In this document: one piece after another, positions 21,369 through 35,400 of the stretch
Numbering within the stretch: position 1 is the first letter of the stretch
How the letters are laid out: every line of letters begins with the position of its first letter
Origin: Calendula officinalis
Taxonomy: Eukaryota > Streptophyta > Magnoliopsida > Asterales > Asteraceae
Direction: 5' to 3'
NCBI GenBank assembly: GCA_963853835.1
Contig: OY970830.1
Coordinates: 45,945,966 to 46,009,965 of the forward strand
Length of the DNA: 64,000 nt
The notes under the pieces: generated by a model
Database searches by the model: none
The model's input: only the letters and a program-made list of their open reading frames with translations
Told to the model about the DNA's origin: nothing
Made by a program: the position numbers and the translations under genes

Positions 21369-24300
21369 GGTTGAAGTTCGGGCCGAAAATGAAGTTTGGG
21401 CCGGGAACAGTGAAGAGTTTGGGCCGAACTTGTTCTTGGCAGTGACGAACGAACCAGCTATTTTGGTTACTCGTGGGCGTGAAACGGACACCCGAGCTGA
21501 AAGTTATGAATGTTTTAGTATAGCACCTTTTGTCACACAATTTGGATATTGAAGAGTTCGGGCCGAAGAGGGATGTTCGGGCCGAATCGGTGTTCGGGCC
21601 GAAGTGGGATGTTCGGGCCGAAGTGGTGTTCGGGCCGAAGTGGTGTTCGGGCCGAAGTTCGGTGTTCGGGCCGAGGATGATGTTTGGGCCGAGGTTGAAG
21701 TTTGGGCCGAGGTTGTAGTTCTGGCCGAGGTTGAAGTTCGGGCCGAAAATGAAGTTCGGGCCGGGAACAGTGAAGAGTTTGGGCCGAACTTGTTCTTGGC
21801 AGTGACGAACGAACCATCTATTTTGGTTACTCGTGGGCGTGAAACGGACACCCGAGCTGAACGTTATGGATGTTTTAGTATAACACCTTTTGTCATACAA
21901 TCTTGGATATTGAAGAGTTCGGGCCGAAGAGGGATGTTCGGGCCGAAGTGGTGTTCGGGCCGAAGTGGGATGTTCGGACCGAGGATGATGTTCGGGCCGA
22001 GGTTGAAGTTCGGGCCGAGGTCGGAGTTCGGGCCGAGGTTGAAGTTCAGGCCGAGGTTGAAGATCGGGCCGAAAATGAAATTCGGGTCGGGAATAGTGAA
22101 GAGTTCGGGCCGAACTTGTTCTTGGCAGTGACGAACGAACCAGCTATTTTGGTTACTCGTGGGCGTGAAACGGACACCCGAGCTGAAAGTTATGAATGTT
22201 TTAGTATAGCACCTTTTGTCACACAATCTTGGATATTGAAGAGTTCGGGCCGAAGAGGGATGTTCGGGCCGAAGTGGTGTTCGGGCCGAAGTGGGATGTT
22301 CGGGCCGAAGTGGTGTTCGGGCCGAAGTGGGATGTTCGGGCCGAAGTGGTGTTCGGGCCGAAGTGGTGTTCGGGCCGAAGTTCGGTGTTCGGGCCGAGGA
22401 TGATGTTTGGACCGAGGTTGAAGTTCGGGCCGAGGTCGGAGTTCGGGCCGAGGTTGTAGTTCTGGCCGAGGTTGAAGTTCGGGCCGAAAATGAAGTTTGG
22501 GCCGGGAACAGTGAAGAGTTTGGGCCGAACTTGTTCTTGGCAGTGACGAACGAACCAGCTATTTTGGTTACTCGTGGGCGTGAAACGGACACCCGAGCTG
22601 AAAGTTATGAATGTTTTAGTATAGCACCTTTTGTCACACAATTTGGATATTGAAGAGTTCGGGCCGAAGAGGGATGTTCGGGCCGAATCGGTGTTCGGGC
22701 CGAAGTGGGATGTTCGGGCCGAAGTGGTGTTCGGGCCGAAGTGGTGTTCGGGCCGAAGTTCGGTGTTCGGGCCGAGGATGATGTTTGGGCCGAGGTTGAA
22801 GTTCGGGCCGAGGTCGGAGTTCGGGCCGAGGTTGTAGTTCTGGCCGAGGTTGAAGTTCGGGCCGAAAATGAAGTTCGGGCCGGGAACAGTGAAGAGTTTG
22901 GGCCGAACTTGTTCTTGGCAGTGACGAACGAACCATCTATTTTGGTTACTCGTGGGCGTGAAACGGACACCCGAGCTGAACGTTATGGATGTTTTAGTAT
23001 AACACCTTTTGTCATACAATCTTGGATATTGAAGAGTTCGGGCCGAAGAGGGATGTTCGGGCCGAAGTGGTGTTCGGGCCGAAGTGGGATGTTCGGGCCG
23101 AGGATGATGTTCGGGCCGAGGTTGAAGTTCGGGGCGAGGTCGGAGTTCGGGCCGAGGTTGAAGTTCAGGCCGAGGTTGAAGATCGGGCCGAAAATGAAAT
23201 TCGGGTCGGGAATAGTGAAGAGTTCGGGCCGAACTTGTTCTTGGCAGTGACGAACGAACCAGCTATTTTGGTTACTCGTGGGCGTGAAACGGACACCCGA
23301 GCTGAAAGTTATGAATGTTTTAGTATAGCACCTTTTGTCACACAATCTTGGATATTGAAGAGTTCGGGCCGAAGAGGGATGTTCGGGCCGAAGTGGTGTT
23401 CGGGCCGAAGTGGGATGTTCGGGCCGAAGTGGTGTTCGGGCCGAAGTGGTGTTCGGGCCGAAGTTCGGTGTTCGGGCCGAGGATGGTGTTCGGGCCGAGG
23501 TTGAAGTTCGGGCCGAGGTCGGAGTTCGGGCCGAGGTTGAAGTTCGGGCCGAGGTTGAAGTTCGGGCCGAAAATGAAGTTCGGGCCGGGAACAGTGAAGA
23601 GTTCGGGCTGAACTTGTTCTTGGCAGTGACGAACGACCAGCTATTTTGGTTACTCGTGGGCGTGAAACGGACACCCGAGCTTAAAGTTATGAATGTTTTA
23701 GTATAGCACCTTTTGTCACACAATCTTGGATATTGAAGAGATCGGGCCGAAGAGGGATGTTCGGGCCGAAGTGGTGTTCGGGCCGAAGTGGTGTTCAGGC
23801 CGAAGTGGTGTTCGAGCCGAAGTTCGGTGTTCGGGCCGAGGATGGAATTCGGGCCGAGGTTGGAGTTCAGGCCGAGGTCGGAGTTCGGGCCGATGTTGAA
23901 GTTCGGGCCGAGGTTGAAGTTCGGGCCGAAAATGAAGTTCGGGCCGGGAACAGTGAAGAGTTCGGGCCGAACTTGTTCTTGGCAGTGACGAACGACCAGC
24001 TATTTTGGTTACTCGTGGGCGTGAAACGGACACCCGAGCTGAAAGTTATGAATGTTTTAGTATAGCACCTTTTGTCACACAATCTTGGATATTGAAGAGA
24101 TCGGGCCGAAGAGGGATGTTCGGGCCGAAGTGGTGTTCGGGCCGAAGTGGTGTTCGGGCCGAAGTGGTGTTCGGGCCGAAGTTCGGTGTTCGGGCCGAGG
24201 ATGATGTTCGGGCCGAGGTTGAAGTTCGGGCCGAGGTCGGAGTTCGGGCCGAGGTTGCAGTTCGGGCCGAGGTTGAAATTCGGGCCGTAAATGAAGTTCG

Positions 24301-26833
24301 GGCCGGGAACAGTGAAGAGTTCGGGCCGAACTTGTTCTTGGCAGTGACGAACGCCCATCTATTTTGGTTACTCGTGGGCGTGAAACGGACACCCGAGCTG
24401 AAAGTTATGAATGTTTTATTATAGCACCTTTTGTCACACAATCTTGGATATTGAAGAGTTCGGGCCGAAGAGGGATGTTCGGGCCGAAGTGGTGTTCGGG
24501 CCGAAGTGGGATGTTCGGGCCGAAGTGGTGTTCAGGCCGAAGTGGTGTTCGGGCCGAGGATGGAGTTCGGGCCGAGGTTGGAGTTCGGGCCGAGGTCGGA
24601 GTTCGTGCCGATGTTGAAGTTCGGGCCGAGGTTGAAGTTCGGGCCGAAAATGAAGTTCGGTCCGGGAACAGTGAAGAGTTCGGGCCGAACTTGTTCTTAG
24701 CAGTGACGAACGAACCAGCTATTTTGGTTACTCGTGGGCGTGAAACGGACACCCGAGCTGAAAGTTATGAATGTTTTAGTATAGCACCTTTTGTCACACA
24801 ATCTTGGATATTGAAGAGTTCTGGCCGAAGAGGGATGTTCGGGCCGAAGTGGTGTTCGGGCCGAAGTGGGATGTTCGTGCCGAAGTGGTGTTCGGGCCGA
24901 AGTGGTGTTCGGGCCGAAGTTCGGTGTTCGGGCCGAGGATGATGTTTGGGCCGAGGTTGAAGTTCGGGCCAAGGGCGGAGTTCGGGCCGAGGTTGTAGTT
25001 CTGGCCGAGGTTGAAGTTCGGGCCGAAAATGAAGTTCGGGCCGGGAACAGTGAAGAGTTTGGGCCGAACTTGTTCTTGGCAGTGACGAACGAACCATCTA
25101 TTTTGGTTACTCGTGGGCGTGAAACGGACACCCGAGCTGAACGTTATGGATGTTTTAGTATAACACCTTTTGTCATACAATCTTGGATATTGAAGAGTTC
25201 GGGCCGAAGAGGGATGTTCGGGCCGAAGTGGTGTTCGGGCCGAAGTGGGATGTTCGGGCCGAGGATGATGTTCGGGCCGAGGTTGAAGTTCGGGCCGAGG
25301 TCGGAGTTCGGGCCGAGGTTGAAGTTCAGGCCGAGGTTGAAGATCGGGCCGAAAATGAAATTCGGGTCGGGAATAGTGAAGAGTTCGGGCCGAACTTGTT
25401 CTTGGCAGTGACGAACGAACCAGCTATTTTGGTTACTCGTGGGCGTGAAACGGACACCCGAGCTGAAAGTTATGAATGTTTTAGTATAGCACCTTTTGTC
25501 ACACAATCTTGGATATTGAAGAGTTCGGGCCGAAGAGGGATGTTCGGGCCGAAGTGGTGTTCGGGCCGAAGTGGGATGTTCGGGCCGAAGTGGTGTTCGG
25601 GCCGAAGTGGTGTTCGGGCCGAAGTTCGGTGTTCGGGCCGAGGATGGTGTTCGGGCCGAGGTTGAAGTTCGGGCCGAGGTCGGAGTTCGGGCCGAGGTTG
25701 AAGTTCGGGCCGAGGTTGAAGTTCGGGCCGAAAATGAAGTTCGGGCCGGGAATAGTGAAGAGTTCGGGCCGAACTTGTTCTTGGCAGTGACGAACGACCA
25801 GCTATTTTGGTTACTCGTGGGCGTGAAACGGACACCCGAGCTTAAAGTTATGAATGTTTTAGTATAGCACCTTTTGTCACACAATCTTGGATATTGAAGA
25901 GATCGGGCCGAAGAGGGATGTTCGGGCCGAAGTGGTGTTCGGGCCGAAGTGGGATGTTCGGGCCGAAGTGGTGTTCCGGCCGAAGTGGTGTTCGAGCCGA
26001 AGTTCGGTGTTCGGGCCGAGGATGGAGTTCGGGCCGAGGTTGGAGTTCAGGCCGAGGTCGGAGTTCGGGCCGAGGTTGGAGTTCGGGCCGAAAATGAAGT
26101 TCGGTCCGGGAACAGTGAAGAGTTCGGGCCTAACTTGTTCTTGGCAGTGACGAACGAACCAGCTATTTTGGTTACTCGTGGGCGTGAAACGGACACCCGA
26201 GCTGAAAGTTATGAATGTTTTAGTATAGCACCTTTTGTCACACAATCTTGGATATTGAAGAGTTCGGGCCGAAGGGGGATGTTCGGGCCGAAGTGGAGTT
26301 CGGGCCGAAGTGGGATGTTCGGGCCGAAGTGGTGTTCGGGCCGAAGTGGTGTTCTGGCCGAAGTTCGGTGTTCGGGCCGAGGATGATGTTCGGGCCGAGG
26401 TTGAAGTTCGGGCTGAGGTCGGAGTTTGGGCCGAGGTTGTAGTTCGGGCCGAGGTTGAAGTTCGGGCCGAAAATGAAGTTCGGGCCGGGAACAGTGAAGA
26501 GTTTGGGCCGAACTTGTTCTTGGCAGTGACGAACGAACCAGCTATTTTGGTTACTCGTGGGCGTGAAACGGACACCCGAGCTGAAAGTTATGAATGTTTT
26601 AGCATAGCACCTTTTGTCACACAATCTTGGATATTGAATAGTTCGGGCCGAAGAGGGATGTTCGGGCCGAAGTGGTGTTCGGGACGAAGTGGGATGTTCG
26701 GGCCGAAGTGGTGTTCGGGCCGAAGTGGTGTTCGGGCCTGAAGTTCGGTGTTCGGGCCGAGGATGATGTTCGGGCCGAGGTTGAAGTTCGGGCCGAGGTC
26801 GGAGTTCGGGCCGAGGTTGAAGTTCGGGCCGAG
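21369..26833 (+). repeat. 5.5 kb tandem duplication, copy 2
   Basis: The offset to copy 1 is 5,500 bp up to about 24.1 kb and 5,464 bp after it. This is because a 17 plus 19 bp monomer pair (36 bp) present at about 18640-18690 is missing here. A few substitutions separate the copies: GATGTGGGATG near 16822 against GAAGTGGGATG near 22322, GAAGATCGG near 16235 against GAAGTTCGG near 21735, AACAGTG near 20287 against AATAGTG near 25751, GTGGTGTTC near 20830 against GTGGAGTTC near 26294. Identity ends near 26833, where GGTTGAAG becomes GGTTTAAG. Landmarks lie near 21542, 21903, 22229, 22643, 23022, 23348, 23726, 24085, 24444, 24804, 25183, 25509, 25887, 26248 and 26627. Confidence 0.9.
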
Positions 26834-29800
26834 GTTTAAGTTCGGGCCGAAAATGAAGTTCGGGCCGGGAACAGTGAAGAGTTCGAGCCGAACTTGTTCT
26901 TGGCAGTGACGAACGAACCAGCTATTTTGGTTACTCATGGGCGTGAAACGGACACCCGAGCTGAAAGTTATGAATGTTTTAGTATAGCACCTTTTGTCAC
27001 AAAATCTTGGATATTGAAGAGTTCGGGCCGAAGAGGGATGTTTGGGCCGAAGTGGTGTTCGGGCCGAAGTGGGATGTTCGGGCCGAAGTGGTGTTCGGGC
27101 CGAAGTGGTGTTCGGGCCGAAGTTCGGTGTTCGGGCCGAGGATGATGTTTGGGCCGAGGTTGAAGTTCGGGCCGAGGTCGGAGTTCGGGCCGAGGTTGTA
27201 GTTCTGGCCGAGGTTGAAGTTCGGGCCGAAAATGAAGTTTGGGCCGGGAACAGTGAAGAGTTTGGGCCGAACGTGTTCTTGGCAGTGACGAACGAACCAG
27301 CTATTTTGGGTACTCGTGGGCGTGAAACAGACACCCGAGCTGAACGTTATGGATGTTTTAGTATAGAACCTTTTGTCATACAATCTTGGATATAGAAGAG
27401 TTCGGGCCGAAGAGGGATGTTCGGGCCGAAGTGGTGTTCGGGCCGAAGTGGGATGTTCGGGCCGAGGATGATGTTCGGGCCGAGGTTGAAGTTCGGGCCG
27501 AGGTCGGAGTTCGGGCCGAGGTTGAAGTTCAGGCCGAGGTTGAAGATCGAGCCGAAAATGAAGTTCGGGTCGGGAACAGTGAAGAGTTCGGGCCGAACTT
27601 GTTCTTGGCAGTGACGAACGAACCAGCTATTTTGGTTACTCGTGGGCGTGAAACGGACACCCGAGCTGAAAGTTATGAATGTTTTAGTATAGCACCTTTT
27701 GTCACACAATCTTGGATGTTGAAGAGTTCGGGCCGAAGAGGGATGTTCGGGCCGAAGTGATGTTCGGGCCGAAGTGGGATGTTCGGGCCGAAGTGGTGTT
27801 CGGGCCGAAGTTCGGTGTTCGGGCCGAGGATGATGTTCGGGCCGAGGTTGAAGTTCGGGCCGAGGTCGGAGTTCGGGCCGAGGTTGCAGTTCGGGCCGAG
27901 GTTGAAGTTCGGGCCGTAAATGAAGTTCGGGCCGGGAACAGTGAAGAGTTCGGGCTAAACTTGTTCTTGGCAGTGACGAACGCCCAGCTATTTTGGTTAC
28001 TCGTGGGCGTGAAACGGACACCCGAGCTGAAAGTTATGAATGTTTTATTATAGCACCTTTTGTCACACAATCTTGGATATTGAAGAGTTCGGGCCGAAGA
28101 GGGATGTTCGGGCCGAAGTGGTGTTCGGGCCGAAGTGGGATGTTCGTGCCGAAGTGGTGTTCGGGCCGAAGTGGTGTTCGGGCTGAAGTTCGGTGTTCGG
28201 GCCGAGGATGATGTTCGGGCCGAGGTTGGAGTTCGGGCCGAGGTCGGAGTTCGGGCCGAGGTTGTAGTTCGGGCCGAGGTTGAAGTTCGGGACGAAAATG
28301 AAGTTCGGGCCGGGAACAGTGAAGAGTTCGGGCCGAACTTGTTCTTGGCAGTGACGAACGAACCAGCTATTTTGGTGACTCGTGGGCGTGAAACGGACAC
28401 ACGAGCTGAAAGTTATGAATGTTTTAGTATAGCACCTTTTGTCACACAATCTTGGATATTGAAGAGTTCGGGCCGAAGAGGGATGTTCGGGCCGAAGTGG
28501 TGTTCGGGACGAAGTGGGATGTTCGGGCCGAAGTGGTGTTCGGGCCGAAGTTCGGTGTTTGGGCCGAGGATGATGTTCGGGCCGAGGTTGAAGTTCGGGC
28601 CGAGGTCGGAGTTCGGGCCGATGTTGAAGTTCGGGCCGAGGTTGAAGTTCGGGCCGAAAATGAAGTTCGGGCCGGGAACAGTGAAGAGTTCGGGCCGAAC
28701 TTGTTCTTGGCAGTGACGAACGAACCAGCTATTTTGGTTACTCGTGGGCGTGAAACGGACACCCGAGCTGAAAGTTATGAATGTTTTAGTATAGCACCTT
28801 TTGTCACACAATCTTGGATATTGAAGAGATCGGGCCGAAGAGGGATGTTCGGGCCGAAGTGGTGTTCGGGCCGAAGTGGGATGTTCGGGCCGAAGTGGTG
28901 TTCGGGCCGAAGTGGTGTTCGAGCCGAAGTTCGGTGTTCGGGCCGAGGATGGAGTTCGGGCCGAGGTTGGAGTTCAGGCCGAGGTCGGAGTTCGGGCCGA
29001 TGTTGAAGTTCGGGCCGAAAATGAAGTTCGGTCCGGGAACAGTGAAGAGTTCGGGCCTAACTTGTTCTTGGCAGTGACGAACGAACCAGCTATTTTGGTT
29101 ACTCGTGGGCGTGAAACGGACACCCGAGCTGAAAGTTATGAATGTTTTAGTATAGCACCTTTTGTCACACAATCTTGGATATTGAAGAGTTCGGGCCGAA
29201 GAGGGATGTTCGGGCCGAAGTGGTGTTCGGGACGAAGTGGGATGTTCGGGCCGAAGTGGTGTTCGGGACGAAGTTCGGTGTTTGGGCCGAGGATGATGTT
29301 CGGGCCGAGGTTGAAGTTCGGGCCGAGGTCGGAGTTCGGGCCGATGTTGAAGTTCGGGCCGAGGTTGAAGTTCGGGCCGAAAATGAAGTTCGGCCCGGGA
29401 ACAGTGAAGAGTTCGGGCCGAACTTTTTCTTGGCAGTGACGAACGAACCAGCTATTTTGGTTACTCGTGGGCGTGAAACGGACACCCGAGCTGAAAGTTA
29501 TGAATGTTTTCGTATAGCACCTTTTGTCACACAATCTTGGATATTGAAGAGTTCGGGCCGAAGAGGGATGTTCGGGCCGAAGTGGTGTTCGGGCCGAAGT
29601 GGGATGTTCGGGCCGAAGTGGTGTTCAGGCCGAAGTGGTGTTCGAGCTGAAGTTCGGTGTTCGGGCCGAGGATGGAGTTCGGGCCGAGGTTGGAGTTCAG
29701 GCCGAGGTCGGAGTTCGGGCCGATGTTGAAGTTCGGGCCGAGGTTGAAGTTCGGGCCGAAAATGAAGTTCGGGCCGGGAACAGTGAAGAGTTCGGGCCGA

Positions 29801-32477
29801 ACTTGTTCTTGGCAGTGACGAACGACCAGCTATTTTGGTTACTCGTGGGCGTGAAACGGACACCCGAGCTGAAAGTTATGAATGTTTTAGTATAGCACCT
29901 TTTGTCACACAATCTTGGATATTGAAGAGATCGGGCCGAAGAGGGATGTTCGGGCCGAAGTGGTGTTCGGGCCGAAGTGGGATGTTCGGGCCGAAGTGGT
30001 GTTCAGGCCGAAGTGGTGTTCGAGCCAAAGTTCGGTGTTCGGGCCGAGGATGGAGTTCGGGCCGAGGTTGGAGTTCAGGCCGAGGTCGGAGTTCGGGCCG
30101 ATGTTGAAGTTCGGGCCGAAAATGAAGTTCGGTCCGAGAACAGTGAAGAGTTCCGGCCTAACTTGTTCTTGGCAGTGACGAACGAACCAGCTATTTTGGT
30201 TACTCGTTGGCGTGAAACGGACACCCGAGCTGAAAGTTATGAATGTTTTAGTATAGCACCTTTTGTCACACAATCTTGGATATTGAAGAGTTCGGGCCGA
30301 AGAGGGATGTTCGGGCCGAAGTGGTGTTCGGGCCGAAGTGGGATGTTCGGGCCGAAGTGGTGTTCGGGCCGAAGTGGTGTTCTGGCCGAAGTTCGGTGTT
30401 CGGGCCGAGGATGATGTTCGGGCCGAGGTTGAAGTTCGGGCTGAGGTCGGAGTTTGGGCCGAGGTTGTAGTTCGGGCCGAGGTTGAAGTTCGGGCCGAAA
30501 ATGAAGTTCGGGCCGGGAACAATGAAGAGTTTGGGCCGAACTTGTTCTTGGCAGTGACGAACAAACCAGCTATTTTGGTTACTCGTGGGCGTGAAACGGA
30601 CACCCGAGCTGAAAGTTATGAATGTTTTAGTATAACACCTTTTGTCACACAATCTTGGATATTGAATAGTTCGGGCCGAAGAGGGATGTTCGGGCCGAAG
30701 TGGTGTTCGGGACGAAGTGGGATGTTCGGGCCGAAGTGGTGTTCGGGCCGAAGTGGTGTTCGGGCCGAAGTTCGGTGTTCGGGCCGAGGATGATGTTCGG
30801 GCCGAGGTTGAAGTTCGGGCCGAGGTCGGAGTTCGGGCCGAGGTTGAAGTTCGGGCCGAGGTTTAAGTTCGGGCCGAAAATGAAGTTCGGGCCGGGAACA
30901 GTGAAGAGTTCATGCCGAACTTGTTCTTGGCAGTGACGAACGAACCAGCTATTTTGGTTACTCATGGGCGTGAAACGGACACCCGAGCTGAAAGTTATGA
31001 ATGTTTTAGTATAGCACCTTTTGTCACACAATCTTGGATATTGAAGAGTTCGGGCCGAAGAGGGATGTTCGGGCCGAAGTGGTGTTCGGGCCGAAGTGGG
31101 ATGTTCGGGCCGAAGTGGTGTTCGGGCCGAAGTGGTGTTCGGGCCGAAGTTCGGTGTTCGGGCCGAGGATGATGTTTGGGCCGAGGTTGAAGTTCGGACC
31201 GAGGTCGGAGTTCGGGCCGAGGTTGTAGTTCTGGCCGAGGTTGAAGTTCGGGCCGAAAATGAAGTTCAGGCCGGGAACAGTGAAGAGTTCCTGCCGAACT
31301 TGTTCTTGGCAGTGACGAACGAACCAGCTATTTTGGTTACTCGTGGGCGTGAAACAGACACCCGAGCTGAACATTATGGATGTTTTAGTATAGCACCTTT
31401 TGTCATACAATCTTGGATATTGAAGAGTTCGGGCCGAAGAGGGATGTTCGGGCCGAAGTGGTGTTCGGGCCGAAGTGGGATGTTCGGGCCGAGGATGATG
31501 TTCGGGCCGAGGTTGAAGTTCGGGCCGAGGTCGGAGTTCGGGCCGAGGTTGAAGTTCAGGCCGAGGTTGAAGATCGGGCCGAAAATGAAGTTCGGGCCGG
31601 GAACAGTGAAGAGTTCGGGCCGAACTTGTTCTTGGCAGTGACGAACGAACCAGCTATTTTGGTTACTCGTGGGCGTGAAACGGACACCCGAGCTGAAAGT
31701 TATGAATGTTTTAGTATAGCACCTTTTGTCACACAATCTTGGATATTGAAGAGTTCGGGCCGAAGAGGGATGTTCGGGCCGAAGTGGTGTTCGGGCCGAA
31801 GTGGGATGTTCGGGCCGAAGTGGTGTTCGGGCCGAAGTGGTGTTCTGGCCGAAGTTCGGTGTTCGGGCCGAGGATGATGTTCGGGCCGAGGTTGAAGTTC
31901 GGGCGGAGGTCGGAGTTTGGGCCGAGGTTGTAGTTCGGGCCGAGGTTGAAGTTCGGGCCGAAAATGAAGTTCGGGCCGGGAACAGTGAAGAGTTTGGGCC
32001 GAACTTGTTCTTGGCAGTGACGAACAAACCAGCTATTTTGGTTACTCGTGGGCGTGAAACGGACACCCGAGCTGAAAGTTATGAATGTTTTAGTATAGCA
32101 CCTTTTGTCACACAATCTTGGATATTGAATAGTTCGGGCCGAAGTGGGATGTTCGAGCCGAAGTGGTGTTCGGGCCGAAGTGGTGTTCGGGCCGAAGTGG
32201 TGTTCGGGCCGAAGTTCGGTGTTCGGGCCGAGGATGATGTTCGGGCCGAGGTTGAAGTTCGGGCCGAGGTCGGAGTTCGGGCCGAGGTTGTAGTTCTGGC
32301 CGAGGTAGAAGTTCGGGCCGAAAATGAAGTTCGGGCCGGGAATAGTGAAGAGTTTGGGCAGAACTAGTTCTTGGCAGTGACGAACGAACCAGCTATTTTG
32401 GTTACTCGTGGGCGTGAAACGGACACCCGAGCTGAACGTTATGGATGTTTTAGTATAGCACCTTTTGTCATACAATC
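26834..32477 (+). repeat. Mixed 326-379 bp units
   Basis: Landmarks lie near 27007, 27386, 27712, 28073, 28452, 28814, 29175, 29537, 29915, 30276, 30655, 31034, 31413, 31739 and 32118. The unit at 27712 shares GGGCCGTAAATGAAG and TTTTATTATAGC with units at 18585 and 24085, but with extra differences, so it is an older relative of those. 28452 and 29175 are close relatives 723 bp apart (both GGGACGAAG and GTTTGGGCCGAGG), forming a two-unit repeat with 28814 between them. Units at 31413 and 32478 are the 326 bp subtype. No gene or foreign insert is seen. Confidence 0.9.
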
Positions 32478-35400
32478 TTGGATATTGAAGAGTTCGGGCC
32501 GAAGAGGGATGTTCGGGCCGAAGTGGTGTTCGGGCCGAAGTGGGATGTTCGGGCCGAGGATGATGTTCGGGCCGAGGTTGAAGTTCGGGCCGAGGTCGGA
32601 GTTCGGGCCGAGGTTGAAGTTCAGGCCGAGGTTGAAGATCGGGCCGAAAATGAAGTTCGGGTCGGGAACAGTGAATAGTTCGGGCCGAACTTGTTCTTGG
32701 CAGTGACGAACGAACCAGCTATTTTGGTTACTCGTGGGCGTGAAACGGACACCCGAGCTGAAAGTTATGAACGTTTTAGTATAGCACCTTTTGTCACACA
32801 ATCTTGGAGATTGAAGAGTTCGGGCCGAAGAGGGATGTTCGGGCCGAAGTGGTGTTCGGGCCGAAGTGGGATGTTCGGGCCGAAGTGGTGTTCGGGCCGA
32901 AGTTCGGTGTTCGGGCCGAGGATGATGTTCGGGCCGAGGTTGAAGTTCGGGCCGAGGTCGGAGTTCGGGCCGAGGTTGAAGTTCGGACCGAGGTTGAAGT
33001 TCGGGCCGAAAATGAAGTTCGGGCCGGGAACAGTGAAGAGTTTGGGCCGAACTTGTTCTTGGCAGTGACGAACGACCAGCTATTTTGGTTACTCGTGGGC
33101 GTGAAACGGACACCCAAGCTGAAAGTTATGAATGTTTTAGTATATCACCTTTTGTCACACGATCTTGGATATTGAAGAGTTCGGGCCGAAGAGGGATGTT
33201 CGGGCCGAAGTGGTGTTCGGGACGAAGTGGGATGTTCGGGCCGAAGTGGTGTTCGGGCTGAAGTTCGGTGTTCGGGCCGAGGATGATGTTCGGGCCGAGG
33301 TTGAAGTTCGGGCCGAGGTCGGAGTTCGGGCCGAGGTTGAAGTTCGGGCCGAAGAGGGATGTTCGGGCCGAAGTGGTGTTCGGGCCGAAGTGGGATGTTC
33401 GGGCCGAAGTGGTGTTCGGGCCGAAGTGGTGTTCGGGCCGAAGTTCGGTGTTCGGGCCGAGGATGATGTTCGGGCCGAGGTTGAAGTTCGGGCCGAAAAT
33501 GAAGTTCGGGCCGGGAACAGTGAAGAGTTTGGGCCGAACTTGTTCTTGGCATTGACGAACGAACCAGCTATTTTGGTTACTCGTGGGCGTGAAACGGACA
33601 CCCGAGCTGAACGTTATGGATGTTTTAGTATAGCACCTTTTGTCATACAATCTTGGATATTGAAGAGTTCGGGCCGAAGAGGGATGTTCGGGCCGAAGTG
33701 GTGTTCGGGCCGAAGTGGGATGTTCGGGCCGAGGATGATGTTCGGGCCGAGGTAGAAGTTCGGGCCGAGGTCGGAGTTCGGGCCGAGGTTGAAGTTCAGG
33801 CCGAGGTTGAAGATCGGGCCGAAAATGAAGTTCGGGTCGGGAACAGTGAATAGTTCGGGCCGAACTTGTTCTTGGCAGTGACGAACGAACCAGCTATTTT
33901 GGTTACTCGTGGGCGTGAAACGGATACCCGAGCTGAAAGTTATGAATGTTTTAGTATAGCACCTTTTGTCACACAATCTTGGAGATTGAAGAGTTCGGGC
34001 CGAAGAGGGATGTTCGGGCCGAAGTGGTGTTCGGGCCGAAGTGGGATGTTCGGGCCGAAGTGGTGTTCGGGCCGAAGTGGTGTTCGGGCCGAAGTTCGGT
34101 GTTCGGGCCGAGGATGATGTTCGGGCCGAGGTTGAAGTTCGGGCCGAGGTCGGAGTTCGGGCCGAGGTTGAAGTTCAGGCCGAGGTTGAAGTTCGGGCCG
34201 AAAATGAAGTTCGGGCCGGGAACAGTGAAGAGTTTGGGCCGAACTTGTTCTTGGCAGTGACGAACGACCAGCTATTTTGGTTACTCGTGGGCGTGAAACG
34301 GACACCCAAGCTGAAAGTTATGAATGTTTTAGTATATCACCTTTTGTCACACAATCTTGGATATTGAAGAGTTCGGGCCGAAGAGGGATGTTCGGGCCGA
34401 AGTGGTGTTCGGGACGAAGTGGGATGTTCGGGCCGAAGTGGTGTTCGGGCTGAAGTTCGGTGTTCGGGCCGAGGATGATGTTCGGGCCGAGGTTGAAGTT
34501 CGGGCCGAGGTCGGAGTTCGGGCCGAGGTTGAAGTTCGGGCCGAAGAGGGATGTTCGGGCCGAAGTGGTGTTCGGGCCGAAGTGGGATGTTCGGGCCGAA
34601 GTGGTGTTCGGGCCGAAGTTCGGTGTTCGGGCCGAGGATGATGTTCGGGCCGAGGTTGAAGTTCGGGCCGAAAATGAAGTTCGGGCCGGGAACAGTGAAG
34701 AGTTTGGGCCGAACTTGTTCTTGGCATTGACGAACGAACCAGCTATTTTGGTTACTCGTGGGCGTGAAACGGACACCCGAGCTGAACGTTATGGATGTTT
34801 TAGTATAGCACCTTTTGTCATACAATCTTGGATATTGAAGAGTTCGGGCCGAAGAGGGATGTTCGGGCCGAAGTGGTGTTCGGGCCGAAGTGGGATGTTC
34901 GGGCTGAGGATGATGTTCGGGCCGAGGTTGAAGTTCGGGCCGAGGTCGGAGTTCGGGCCGAGGTTGAAGTTCAGGCCGAGGTTGAAGATCGGGCCGAAAA
35001 TGAAGTTCGGGTCGGGAACAGTGAATAGTTCGGGCCGAACTTGTTCTTGGCAGTGACGAACGAACCAGCTATTTTGGTTACTCGTGGGCATGAAACGGAT
35101 ACCCGAGCTGAAAGTTATGAATGTTTTAGTATAGCACCTTTTGTCACACAATCTTGGAGATTGAAGAGTTCGGGCCGAAGAGGGATGTTCGGGCCGAAGT
35201 GGTGTTCGGGCCGAAGTGGGATGTTCGGGCCGAAGTGGTGTTCGGGCCGAAGTGGTGTTCGGGCCGAAGTTCGGTGTTCGGGCTGAGGATGATGTTCGGG
35301 CCGAGTTTGAAGTTCGGGCCGAGGTCGGAGTTCGGGCCGAGGTTGAAGTTCGGGCCGAAGAGGGATGTTCGGGCCGAAGTGGTGTTCGGGCCGAAGTGGG

